Shown: positions 1-6,385, counted from the stretch's first letter. The stretch: 6,624 nucleotides of DNA from an uncultured Oscillospiraceae bacterium (GCA_902462665.1 CABQCM010000080.1:1-6624), one strand, 5' to 3'. Notes: generated from the sequence alone by a model not told the origin. Translations and numbers: made by a program.

Positions 1-1
1 G

Positions 2-1306
2 GGCTGGGAATATGACGACGATTTGCGTTACTTCTGCCAGCTTCACGACGACTGCCAGAAGCAGTGTCCTGACTGCCATATCGGTCAGACACAGACCACT
101 ACATCCTTTGGAATCGCAGCGAGTGAGATTTCCCATCTCACCCTGGACGGCTGGACGATACGTTCGGTTTCTTCGGAAGAAACGCCTTGCTGCGACCAGG
201 CTACCGAAGGCCAGGGGATTTTTATATTGACGATGAGCGCAGACCATCTGAATATCACCGATCTGCGTTATGCGGGCGCAAGTTACAAGGAAAATGTTGG
301 GTTAATCCTTTCCATGGGAATGGTTCAAAATGTTCGTATGGAGGATCTCCGCTTTGATTTGCCGGAAAACGGGCTATTTTCGAGCGTAGTTCCGTTGCAG
401 GGAACCCGTCTCGAGCGATGCCTGGTAGCCGGAGTAGAGCTGTCGGCCCCGGCAGAAACATTTTATTCCATGGTATCCCTGGGAGGAGCATCCGATCTTT
501 TGATTCGCGATATCCATGCCGAATCGGTTGGAACGTATGCCGGTTTGTTCTGCAACTATTTTGTCACCCGCGTGGTGGTACGGAATATGACTCTGGACGA
601 GCTTTCGGCTATTCCAGCGATTTCACCGAATAAAGAAGCAAGTTTTTTTGGTATTACAGCCTTTCGCTCGTCGTATGATATGCAGCAAAGAGCGTCTTTG
701 TCCCAAGTCGTGGTGGATATACCCGATGCGCTGCTGACGGCTCCCGTTTTTTTGATGGATTACTCTGAGGACTCAAGCCAGATGTCCACCCTACTGGAAC
801 AGTTCTATTATACCGACGAGGCAGGCCGATTTGATCCGGCACGGGATTTTTGGAGTGTCCCCGATGAAGCTGTCCCTTCGACCGACGGTATTTACTGCGT
901 GACTAGGGAGCAGCTATGCTCGCAGGAAACGCTGGACGCGCTCAATCGTCCGCTCAATCCTGACACTGACAAAACAACCGGCAATCGCTGGAGCCGCGAC
1001 GATAGCTACTGCGGCGGCTGCCCCGTGCCCGCAGCTTGCAGCCCCATCGCGCCGCCCGCACCGGCAACTACTTACGGCGACGTGGACGAAAGTGGAAAGA
1101 TTGACGCTTCCGACGCTTTGTGTATTCTGCAAGCATCGGTTCGCCTGCGGGAGCTCGGCCCCAATCAGGCCGAAGTTGCTGACGTCAACGGCGATCATCA
1201 GGTTAACGCCGCCGATGCTCTGCTTGTACTTCAACACTCGGTTCGTCTGATCGACCGCTTTCCCATGGATCCCTATCCCTCTGTGTTTGAGTTTGTCGCC
1301 GGATAA
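2..1306 (+). CDS. Dockerin type I domain protein, probable secreted beta-helix protein (5' truncated by window)
   Basis: The reading frame is open from base 2 to a TAA at 1304-1306 (434 codons in window), so the true start and any signal peptide lie upstream. Numbering residues from base 2, the last 80 or so form a type I dockerin: two Ca-binding F-hand-like loops, D360/D362/S364/D368/D371 followed by ALCILQASVRL, and D394/N396/D398/N402/D405 followed by ALLVLQHSVRL, 34 residues apart. A Cys- and Pro-rich linker (about 335-357, including CGGCP and APPAPA) precedes it. The upstream part has recurring short hydrophobic strands of the form 'xVxVRNMTL' and 'LLIRDIHAES', resembling coils of a right-handed parallel beta-helix, perhaps GLUG-repeat related. 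Dockerins bind cohesins on a scaffoldin or cell surface, so an extracellular role is likely. No catalytic motif is visible in this part, so substrate is unknown. The dockerin call is firm; the beta-helix call is an inference. Confidence 0.85.
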   Translation, partial: GWEYDDDLRYFCQLHDDCQKQCPDCHIGQTQTTTSFGIAASEISHLTLDGWTIRSVSSEETPCCDQATEGQGIFILTMSADHLNITDLRYAGASYKENVGLILSMGMVQNVRMEDLRFDLPENGLFSSVVPLQGTRLERCLVAGVELSAPAETFYSMVSLGGASDLLIRDIHAESVGTYAGLFCNYFVTRVVVRNMTLDELSAIPAISPNKEASFFGITAFRSSYDMQQRASLSQVVVDIPDALLTAPVFLMDYSEDSSQMSTLLEQFYYTDEAGRFDPARDFWSVPDEAVPSTDGIYCVTREQLCSQETLDALNRPLNPDTDKTTGNRWSRDDSYCGGCPVPAACSPIAPPAPATTYGDVDESGKIDASDALCILQASVRLRELGPNQAEVADVNGDHQVNAADALLVLQHSVRLIDRFPMDPYPSVFEFVAG

Positions 1307-1332
1307 AAGTCAAGCTGGTTTTATGGGCCAGA

Positions 1333-1346
1333 CAGCCCGCGGGCTG
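1333..1346. repeat. 14-bp perfect palindrome downstream of the dockerin gene
   Basis: CAGCCCGCGGGCTG is its own reverse complement and starts 27 nt after the dockerin gene stop. It is followed by cgttgtttta, which is only a weak T-rich tail. It may be a small 3'-UTR hairpin or a minor terminator; the strong terminator is further downstream at 1415. Confidence 0.4.
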
Positions 1347-1414
1347 CGTTGTTTTAGCGGCCGGGCTTCGATCCTTTATCCAACCACGTCACCATCGAAA
1401 GAAGCAATGCTTTT

Positions 1415-1444
1415 ACGGGCCGCGAGGATGCGGCCCGTTTTTTT
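1415..1444 (+). terminator. Rho-independent terminator of the dockerin gene
   Basis: A perfect 9-bp GC-rich stem (ACGGGCCGC at 1415-1423, loop GAGGAT, GCGGCCCGT at 1430-1438) runs straight into seven T residues (1438-1444). It lies 108 nt after the dockerin gene stop with no gene between, so it most likely ends that transcript. It has no T-run on the minus-strand side, so it should work in the plus direction only. Confidence 0.9.
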
Positions 1445-1486
1445 GTTTTGCTCTCTTCCTTAATGTAAGAAAACGGCTGTGACAGT

Positions 1487-1519
1487 ACAAAACCGGCCGG
1501 AGATTGCCTCCAGCCGGTT
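1487..1519 (-). terminator. Probable terminator of the FAD-dependent dehydrogenase gene
   Basis: On the minus strand, about 30 nt past the dehydrogenase stop, AACCGGC (1519-1513) pairs with GCCGGTT (1497-1491) and an inner GGAG/CTCC pair extends the stem past one A-C mismatch, leaving a 5-nt loop. The tail is a short TTTT partly inside the stem, then GTAC. The hairpin is good but the U-tract is weak, so this is a likely rather than certain terminator. Confidence 0.6.
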
Positions 1520-1548
1520 GCACATTGCTGTTGCATGGCGCAGCCTGT

Positions 1549-2964
1549 TTATTGGTTTGATTCCAGAGCGCACAGCTTCTGCCCCATGAGCACCCCCATG
1601 ACCGAAGCCATCATCAGCCCCCGGGTCCAGCCGCTCGAATCCCCCAGACAGTGCAGCCCCCGTAGGTTGGTATTAAAATCCGCGTCCATCTTAATGCGGT
1701 TGCTGTAAAATTTCAGTTCCGGCGAATAGAGCAGCGTCTCGGGGCTGGCAAAGCCGGGCACCACATGCTCCACCGCCTGAATAAAGTTGATGATATTGAC
1801 CATCGCGCGGTAGGGCATCGCCGCGGTAATATCCCCTGCCACCGCATCGGGCAGGGTCGGCCGGACATTGGATTGGTTGAGTTCCTTCTGCCAGGTGCGC
1901 TTGCCGTCAAGGATATCCCCAAACCGCTGCACCAAAATATGCCCGTTGGCCAGCATGTTGGTCAGCTCGCCCACCTTTTGCGCATAGGCGATAGGCTGAT
2001 TGAACGGCTCGTTGAAGTTATGGGAGCAAAGAATCGCCAGATTGGTGTTTTGGGACTTACGATCCTTATACGAATGCCCGTTGACCACCGCCAAGTCATT
2101 GTCGTAGTTTTCCTGGCTGACGATACCGCCCGGGTTCTGGCAAAAGGTACGCACCTTGTTTTTGAAGGGACGAGGATAACCGATGAGCTTTGACTCGTAC
2201 AGCACTCGGTTGACCTCTTCCATGATTTCATTGCGCACCTCCACCCGTACGCCGATATCTACCGTACCCGGCTGATGGGCGATGCTGTGCTGCTCGCAGA
2301 GTCCTTCCAGCCAGTCGGCCCCCCGGCGGCCGGTGGCCACGACCGTGCGCGCGGCGCGAATTTCCATACCGTCCCCCTTGCCCGAGGACGGCTCAAGCTG
2401 TACGCCGACACAGGCGCTCCCCTCCAAAATCAGGTTCACGCAGTTGTAGTCAAACAGCAGCTCCACACCCTGCTCCTGCAAATATCGTTCAATGGCTAGG
2501 TAAATTTCCTGCGCTTTCTCGGTACCCAGGTGACGGATGGGGCAATCTACCAGCTTCAGCCCGGCCTGAATCGCCCGTTTGCGTATCTCTTTGATCTTAT
2601 CGCCGTTGCCGATTCCCTCTACCTTGCTGTCGGCGCCGAATTCAAGATAGATTTTATCCGTGTACTCGATGGTTGCCTGCGCGACGTCCTCCCCAATCAG
2701 TTCGGGCAGCGCCCCGCCTACCTCATAGCTTAATGAGAGCTTCCCGTCCGAAAAAGCGCCAGCGCCCGAAAAGCCAGTGGTAATGTGGCAATAGGGCTTA
2801 CAGCCGACGCAGGTTTTCGTCACCGATTTGGGGCATTTTCGCTGCTCAATGGCACGCCCCTTTTCCACAATCACAATTTTTTGTTTCGAGCCCCGCCGCA
2901 CCATTTCCAACGCGGTAAAAATACCGGCCGGGCCGGCGCCAATGATACACAAATCGCACTTCAT
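1549..2964 (-). CDS. FAD-dependent dehydrogenase, COG2509 type
   Basis: 471 aa, a usual length for the uncharacterised COG2509 flavoprotein family. The N-terminus is a Rossmann FAD-binding motif (IIGAGPAG, residues 7-14) with an acidic residue ending beta2 (VEKG, E34). It is followed by a family-typical Cys cluster C44-x7-C52-x2-C55-x3-C59 and the signature GFSGAGAFSDGKL (64-76). A second nucleotide-fold motif, VVATGRRGADW, is at 208-218. The C-terminal FAD motif GDSSGWTRG (441-449) precedes a last helix. No signal peptide or membrane segment is seen, so it should be cytoplasmic. Substrate and physiological role are not known for this family; an NAD(P)H-linked redox step is only inferred. The start at 2964 was chosen because MKCDLCIIGAG begins the fold directly and GGTGAGG lies just upstream. 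An ATG four codons earlier (2976) is possible. It has its own promoter, divergent from the metal-efflux operon. Confidence 0.9.
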   Translation of the reverse strand: MKCDLCIIGAGPAGIFTALEMVRRGSKQKIVIVEKGRAIEQRKCPKSVTKTCVGCKPYCHITTGFSGAGAFSDGKLSLSYEVGGALPELIGEDVAQATIEYTDKIYLEFGADSKVEGIGNGDKIKEIRKRAIQAGLKLVDCPIRHLGTEKAQEIYLAIERYLQEQGVELLFDYNCVNLILEGSACVGVQLEPSSGKGDGMEIRAARTVVATGRRGADWLEGLCEQHSIAHQPGTVDIGVRVEVRNEIMEEVNRVLYESKLIGYPRPFKNKVRTFCQNPGGIVSQENYDNDLAVVNGHSYKDRKSQNTNLAILCSHNFNEPFNQPIAYAQKVGELTNMLANGHILVQRFGDILDGKRTWQKELNQSNVRPTLPDAVAGDITAAMPYRAMVNIINFIQAVEHVVPGFASPETLLYSPELKFYSNRIKMDADFNTNLRGLHCLGDSSGWTRGLMMASVMGVLMGQKLCALESNQ

Positions 2965-3060
2965 AATCCTCACCATGCCTTTTCCGACGACGCAATGTTT
3001 GCCCCGCCTCAATTTGATAAACAATGGACTGGACCTCTCGCTCACTGTGCAGACAAGAAT

Positions 3061-3082
3061 ATCTGATTTTATTAAATCAGAT
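3061..3082. promoter_or_regulatory. Putative operator: 9-4-9 inverted repeat over the dehydrogenase promoter
   Basis: ATCTGATTT (3061-3069), spacer TATT, AAATCAGAT (3074-3082) is a perfect inverted repeat. It covers the -10 hexamer (3071-3076) and the expected start point (about 3064) of the minus-strand promoter, a classic place for a repressor site. There is no adjacent T-run, so it is not a terminator. The sequence does not match the ArsR operator at 3251-3280 or any operator I can name. Confidence 0.6.
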
Positions 3083-3099
3083 TGCGGCGGCAATGTCAA
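3071..3099 (-). promoter_or_regulatory. Sigma-A-type promoter of the FAD-dependent dehydrogenase
   Basis: Reading the minus strand, -35 TTGACA (3099-3094) and -10 TTTAAT (3076-3071) are separated by 17 nt. Transcription should start near 3064 and give a leader of about 100 nt before the ATG at 2964. I saw no recognisable riboswitch or T-box in that leader. Confidence 0.75.
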
Positions 3100-3217
3100 C
3101 CGGCAGACGGTAACATCTCAAACCTTTGGCGGCGCGGATTCTTGGCCTTCTGTCGCAAAAAGAACGCCCAAACAGACAGGGACCGGTTCCTCCTTCTAAA
3201 AAATTACTTGCAAGGGG

Positions 3218-3246
3218 TTGACATGAACGTGGAAAAGACATATAAT
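3218..3246 (+). promoter_or_regulatory. Consensus sigma-A promoter of the metal-efflux operon
   Basis: TTGACA (3218-3223) and TATAAT (3241-3246) are both exact consensus hexamers with the optimal 17-nt spacer. Transcription should start around 3252-3254, at the left edge of the inverted repeat 3251-3280. Such a strong core promoter fits a gene set held off by a repressor and strongly induced when it leaves. Confidence 0.93.
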
Positions 3247-3250
3247 AATA

Positions 3251-3280
3251 TTAACATATGAATAGATGTTCATATGTTAA
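3251..3280. promoter_or_regulatory. ArsR/SmtB-type operator
   Basis: TTAACATATGAA (3251-3262) and TTCATATGTTAA (3269-3280) are perfect inverted arms around the 6-nt TAGATG. The core ATGAA-N6-TTCAT has the layout of known SmtB/CzrA/CadC operators; counted the conventional way it is a 12-2-12 site (3253-3278). It sits on the transcription start and early leader, so bound repressor would block initiation. The adjacent gene encodes a repressor of exactly this family, which indicates autoregulation. Confidence 0.92.
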
Positions 3281-3282
3281 TG

Positions 3283-3289
3283 AAAGGAG
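3283..3289 (+). promoter_or_regulatory. Ribosome binding site that fixes the regulator start
   Basis: AAAGGAG lies 8 nt before the ATG at 3298. Two earlier in-frame ATGs (3274, 3280) fall inside the operator or just at its end and have no Shine-Dalgarno sequence before them, so 3298 is the start. Confidence 0.9.
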
Positions 3290-3297
3290 CGACTCCC

Positions 3298-3690
3298 ATG
3301 ACACTGGAAAATGGAATGGAGCTGTGCGACGAGCACATCGTACATCCAGCAACGATACGCAAGGCAGAGGAACACATGCCCGACGGGCGCACCCTCGACC
3401 GGCTGGCCGAGTTGTTTAAATTGTTTGGCGACCCCACTCGAGTGCGAATTTTGTGTGCCCTATTTGAAAGCGAAATGTGCGTATGCGATATCGCGGAACT
3501 GTTGGAGATGGGACAATCGGCCATCAGCCATCAGCTTCGGCTGCTCAAGGCAGGCGGGCTGGTCCGTTCCCGCCGGGAGGGAAAATCGGTCATCTATGCG
3601 CTGGACGACGACCATGTAAGACTCATTTACGACCAGGGATTCTCCCATGTTACCGAGCCGGACCACAATCACGAAAGGGAGGATGTGTGA
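3298..3690 (+). CDS. ArsR/SmtB-family metal-responsive repressor (CadC/SmtB-like)
   Basis: 130 aa winged-helix repressor, cytoplasmic, expected as a dimer. The family core begins at LFKLFGDPTRVRIL (39-52); the recognition helix is in GQSAISHQLRLLKAGGLV (72-89) and the wing is RREGKSVIYAL (92-102). Metal ligands are plain. The alpha5 site has D104, H106, H117 and E120, the same DxH-x10-HxxE spacing as the zinc sensor SmtB. The alpha3N site has C61-V-C63-D64 as in CadC, with N-terminal C10, H13 and H16 that could complete it. The C-terminal tail adds H123 and H125. Metal binding should weaken DNA affinity and derepress the operon; Zn(II) and Cd(II)/Pb(II) are the likely inducers. It is the first gene of the operon, behind its own operator, and its TGA overlaps the ATPase ATG by one base (TGATG), implying translational coupling. 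Confidence 0.96.
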   Translation: MTLENGMELCDEHIVHPATIRKAEEHMPDGRTLDRLAELFKLFGDPTRVRILCALFESEMCVCDIAELLEMGQSAISHQLRLLKAGGLVRSRREGKSVIYALDDDHVRLIYDQGFSHVTEPDHNHEREDV

Positions 3691-5936
3691 TGCGTTACGA
3701 GCTTCGCATCGAGGGATTGGACTGCGCCAACTGCGCACTGAAAATCGAACGGGCTGTCTCGGCGCTCAACGGCGTGGAACGGGCGGGTCTAAGCTTTGCG
3801 ACCGGCGCGCTCCACATCGAAGCCAGCCGAGAGGACGCCGCCTTTGCCACAGAGATCAACCGCACCGTGCACGCGCTGGAGGGCGGCGCAGTGGTTATCC
3901 CCCGTAATCCGGCAGCCGAGGCGCTCTGGAGCTTGCAGGAGGAAGCCCTGCTCTGCCCGGTACAAGGGGATTGCGAATGCCCCTGCGGCCACCAGCACGG
4001 CGAGCATCGCCGATGCCCTTCGGACAATCACTCCCACACAGAACAAGGCCATGCCCGTAAAAAGGGTCATACTCACGAAAATGAGCACGCGCATTCCGGG
4101 GAACACACTCACTCCCATGCGGGCGGCGGTCGTCTGTCAATCGGATTATTTGCAGCCGCGGCGATATTGTTTGCCGCCGGGTTGTTCGACCTGCCGGGCT
4201 GGGGCAAGCCGGTCTGTTTTGCTTTGTCGGTCGTGCTGGCTGGATGGCCGATTTTTCTCCAGGCCCTGCGGGGGCTGCGTCACATCAGTCTGGACGAAAA
4301 TCTTCTGGTGACCATTGCGGTCATCGCCGCCTTCGCCATCGGGGAATGGCCCGAGGCCGCGCTGGTAACCTTGCTGTTTCGCCTAGGCAACTACCTGGAA
4401 GATTTGGCGCTATCCCGTTCCCGGCGCTCCATTGAAGCTCTGGCCGAAATTTGTCCCGACACCGCGCGGCTGGTTACCTCGGACGGAGCGCAGGAAATCG
4501 ATGCACGTTCCCTGCGCCCAGGGGATACGATTGAGATCGCCCCCTTTGAGCGCATTGCCGCCGACGGCGTAATAGAGAGCGGACAAACCCATCTGGATGC
4601 CTCCGCCCTGACTGGCGAAGCGATGCCGGTGATGGCGGGGCCGGGGGATGAGGTGCTCAGCGGTATGCTAAACCAACAGGGTCTGATCCGTGTGCGGGTC
4701 AGCCGAACAAGCGAGGACTCCTCAGCCGCGCGCATTTTGCGCCTGGTGGAGGACGCGGCCGGACAAAAGGGCGAGGGGGAGCGGTTCATCACCCGATTTG
4801 CCCGCATTTACACTCCCGCCATTCTCGTAGCCGCCCTGCTGCTTTGTCTGATTCCAACCCTGTTTGTCGGCAGCTTTACGGTCTGGCTGTCGCGTGCTCT
4901 GGTGTTTCTGGTGGCCTCCTGCCCCTGCGCGCTGGTGATTTCCATTCCGCTTGCCTATTTTTCCGCCATTGGGGCGGCCTCTAAAATGGGGGTTCTCATC
5001 AAGGGAGGGCGTTTTGTCGAGCTGCTTAGCAAATGCCGCACCATCGCCTTTGACAAAACCGGCACCTTGACCACCGGCAAATTGGAAATTACCGAAATAC
5101 GCTGCAACGGCGTGGAACAGGAAAGATTGCTTCGCCTGGCCGGCCAGTTGGAGGCGCACAGCGCGCATCCCATCGCCCGCGTGATTGTCGAGCGCGCGGG
5201 GTCGCCCGAGGCATTAAGCGGCCAGTACAGTGAAATTCCCGGCCGCGGGGTGCGGTATCAGGACGGCAACATCACCGCCCTGGCAGGTTCGGCCCGGCTG
5301 ATGGCGGAAGAAGGCGTGGATTGTTCCGCCTTGGGCGACGCGTCGGTTTACATTGCGCTGAGTGGCAAAGCAGTCGGGGCCTTATCCATTGGCGACCGTG
5401 CGCGTGAAGACGCCGCCGAAACCATCGAACGGCTGCGCGCGTTGGGGGTCGAGCAAATCGCCATGCTCACCGGCGACAGCAGCGCGGCAGCCGAACGAAC
5501 TGCGCAGGAATGCGGTCTGAACCAGGTGTATTCCTCCCTGCTGCCCGAGGATAAGGTCGCCCGCATGAGCGAGCTGCGTGCCGGGGGCGCTCCCGCGGTG
5601 TTCGTCGGCGACGGCATCAACGACGCCCCAGTGCTGGCCTGCGCCGACGTGGGGATTGCCATGGGCTTCGGCACCGATTCGGCCATCGAGTCGGCCGACG
5701 GGGTGCTGTCAGGCAGCCGATTGTCCCGGCTTCCCGACGTCATCGTCCTGTTTCGCCGGGCGATGGGAATGATTCGGTTCAACACCGTGTTCGCCCTCGC
5801 GGTCAAAGCGGTGGTGCTCGCTCTCGGCGCGCTGGGCTTGGCTCCGATGTGGCTGGCCGTGTTTGCCGACGTGGGTGTCTCAATGCTCACCGTGCTCAAT
5901 TCCTCTCGGTTGCTTTTGCATTCCAAAAAAGATTAG
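3690..5936 (+). CDS. cadA: P1B-2-type heavy-metal efflux ATPase (Zn/Cd/Pb)
   Basis: 748 aa, a normal length for CadA/ZntA/ZiaA pumps that export Zn(II), Cd(II) or Pb(II) from the cytoplasm using ATP. An N-terminal heavy-metal-associated domain (about 1-70) carries GLDCANC (C12, C15). A linker at 89-143 is packed with 13 His and 5 Cys. The first membrane helices span about 150-235. The actuator loop has TGEAMP (308-313), then a membrane pair holds the CPC metal site (C411-P412-C413). Next are phosphorylation motif DKTGTLT (D455), SAHP (H493, P494), TGDS (594-597) and GDGINDAP (640-647). The last two helices carry K706 and D727, the Lys/Asp pair that marks the Zn/Cd/Pb subclass. The start at 3690 is preceded by AAAGGGAGG (3674-3682) and overlaps the regulator stop by one base. 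An in-frame upstream TTG extension would lie wholly inside the regulator gene and is not credible. Expression follows the ArsR-type operator. Confidence 0.97.
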   Translation: MRYELRIEGLDCANCALKIERAVSALNGVERAGLSFATGALHIEASREDAAFATEINRTVHALEGGAVVIPRNPAAEALWSLQEEALLCPVQGDCECPCGHQHGEHRRCPSDNHSHTEQGHARKKGHTHENEHAHSGEHTHSHAGGGRLSIGLFAAAAILFAAGLFDLPGWGKPVCFALSVVLAGWPIFLQALRGLRHISLDENLLVTIAVIAAFAIGEWPEAALVTLLFRLGNYLEDLALSRSRRSIEALAEICPDTARLVTSDGAQEIDARSLRPGDTIEIAPFERIAADGVIESGQTHLDASALTGEAMPVMAGPGDEVLSGMLNQQGLIRVRVSRTSEDSSAARILRLVEDAAGQKGEGERFITRFARIYTPAILVAALLLCLIPTLFVGSFTVWLSRALVFLVASCPCALVISIPLAYFSAIGAASKMGVLIKGGRFVELLSKCRTIAFDKTGTLTTGKLEITEIRCNGVEQERLLRLAGQLEAHSAHPIARVIVERAGSPEALSGQYSEIPGRGVRYQDGNITALAGSARLMAEEGVDCSALGDASVYIALSGKAVGALSIGDRAREDAAETIERLRALGVEQIAMLTGDSSAAAERTAQECGLNQVYSSLLPEDKVARMSELRAGGAPAVFVGDGINDAPVLACADVGIAMGFGTDSAIESADGVLSGSRLSRLPDVIVLFRRAMGMIRFNTVFALAVKAVVLALGALGLAPMWLAVFADVGVSMLTVLNSSRLLLHSKKD

Positions 5937-5973
5937 CCGCAATCACCCTCAATCGAAAGGGAGTGATACGTTT

Positions 5974-6240
5974 ATGGGAGAATTACAAGGTCTTGCCAAC
6001 ATTGGCGCAAAGTTGGAAAAACAACTCGAAGACACCGGCATTGCCACGCCAGAAGCGCTTCGAGAAACCGGAAGCCGCCAGGCATGGCTAGGCATCCAGG
6101 CCATCGACCCCTCAGCCTGCTATATGCGGCTGTGCGCTCTTGAAGGGGCTTTGCGAGGAATCCGATGGCACGATTTGCCCGCCGAGGTCAAGCAGGAGCT
6201 GCGGGAGTTTTATCAGGAACATAAAATCCCCCGTTCCTGA
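5974..6240 (+). CDS. Stand-alone TfoX C-terminal-domain protein
   Basis: 88 aa, almost entirely a TfoX_C domain: LANIGAKLEKQLEDTGIATPEALRETGS (7-34), resembling a helix-hairpin-helix fold, then IDPSACYMRLCALEGALRGIRWHDLP (about 44-69) and a C-terminal helix. The N-terminal TfoX half found in the competence regulator TfoX/Sxy is absent. Proteins of this size with only the C-terminal half are common in Firmicutes and have no settled function, so no competence role should be assumed. The ATG at 5974 follows GAAAGGGAG (5955-5963) with a 10-nt spacer. The gene starts 37 nt after the ATPase stop with no promoter or terminator between, so it is most likely co-transcribed and metal-induced. A nucleic-acid or protein-binding role is a guess from the fold only. 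Confidence 0.9.
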   Translation: MGELQGLANIGAKLEKQLEDTGIATPEALRETGSRQAWLGIQAIDPSACYMRLCALEGALRGIRWHDLPAEVKQELREFYQEHKIPRS

Positions 6241-6254
6241 CCAATCAATTTCAA

Positions 6255-6298
6255 AAAGGGAGAGGATGGGTCACGCGCTGTCCTCTCCCTTTCCTTTT
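6255..6298 (+). terminator. Terminator of the metal-efflux operon
   Basis: AAAGGGAGAGGA (6255-6266) and TCCTCTCCCTTT (6281-6292) form a perfect 12-bp stem around a 14-nt loop, followed by CCTTTT. It starts 14 nt after the TfoX_C gene stop. On the minus strand the stem is followed by TTTTTG, so it may work both ways. It lies directly before the next promoter (-35 at 6302), insulating the two units. Confidence 0.85.
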
Positions 6299-6301
6299 GC
6301 G

Positions 6302-6329
6302 TTGACAATTCCAAAATTAGGGATATAAT
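6302..6329 (+). promoter_or_regulatory. Sigma-A-type promoter of the potassium uptake gene
   Basis: TTGACA (6302-6307) and TATAAT (6324-6329) are exact consensus hexamers with a 16-nt spacer. The start point should be near 6336, giving a leader of about 70 nt. No operator-like repeat overlaps it, which suggests constitutive or post-transcriptional control. Confidence 0.87.
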
Positions 6330-6365
6330 AAGGAAGAGTTCCATTCCTGTACCCACGAAATAACC

Positions 6366-6385
6366 GGCCGCGAGACAGCGCGGCC
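6366..6385 (+). other. GC-rich hairpin in the potassium uptake gene leader
   Basis: GGCCGCG (6366-6372), loop AGACAG, CGCGGCC (6379-6385) is a perfect 7-bp stem lying about 30 nt after the expected transcription start and 22 nt before the ATG. It has no T-run, so it is not a terminator. It could protect the 5' end or modulate translation. Confidence 0.5.

Larger units (their letters stand above)
2965..3297. other. Divergent intergenic control region
   Basis: This 333-bp gap holds the promoter and inverted repeat for the minus-strand dehydrogenase (3061-3099) and the promoter, operator and ribosome binding site of the metal-efflux operon (3218-3297). The two -35 boxes are about 118 bp apart, so the promoters do not overlap. 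Between 3100 and 3217 I see nothing assignable: no repeat of note and no small gene with a ribosome binding site. Open frames crossing this region in either direction run over the promoter elements and look non-coding. Confidence 0.8.

Noticed and set aside
914..1237. 107-codon minus-strand open frame opposite the dockerin domain
   Set aside because: It is the antisense of the repeated, compositionally biased dockerin sequence; no ribosome binding site or domain supports it.
1357..1416. tRNA-like element around a TTCGATC sequence
   Set aside because: The bases flanking the would-be T-loop do not pair and no acceptor or anticodon arm can be built.
2965..3099. N-terminal extension of the FAD-dependent dehydrogenase up to a TTG at 3099
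   Set aside because: It would overlap the -35 box, the -10 box and the inverted repeat, its residues do not resemble the family, and the FAD-binding fold begins right at the ATG at 2964.
1765..3199. Plus-strand open frames across the dehydrogenase gene and the divergent control region
   Set aside because: No ribosome binding sites or family resemblance; they are antisense to a conserved gene or cross promoter elements.
3274..3297. Earlier ATG starts for the ArsR-family regulator
   Set aside because: They lie in or at the edge of the operator with no Shine-Dalgarno sequence; AAAGGAG is spaced correctly for 3298.
3477..3689. N-terminal extension of the ATPase inside the regulator gene
   Set aside because: It lies wholly in another frame of a well-supported gene; the ATG at 3690 has a strong ribosome binding site and begins the metal-binding domain.
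4722..5168. Long antisense open frames within the ATPase gene (also 5348-5926 and 3695-4118, minus strand)
   Set aside because: They are antisense shadows of a GC-rich conserved gene, with low-complexity composition and no recognisable domain.
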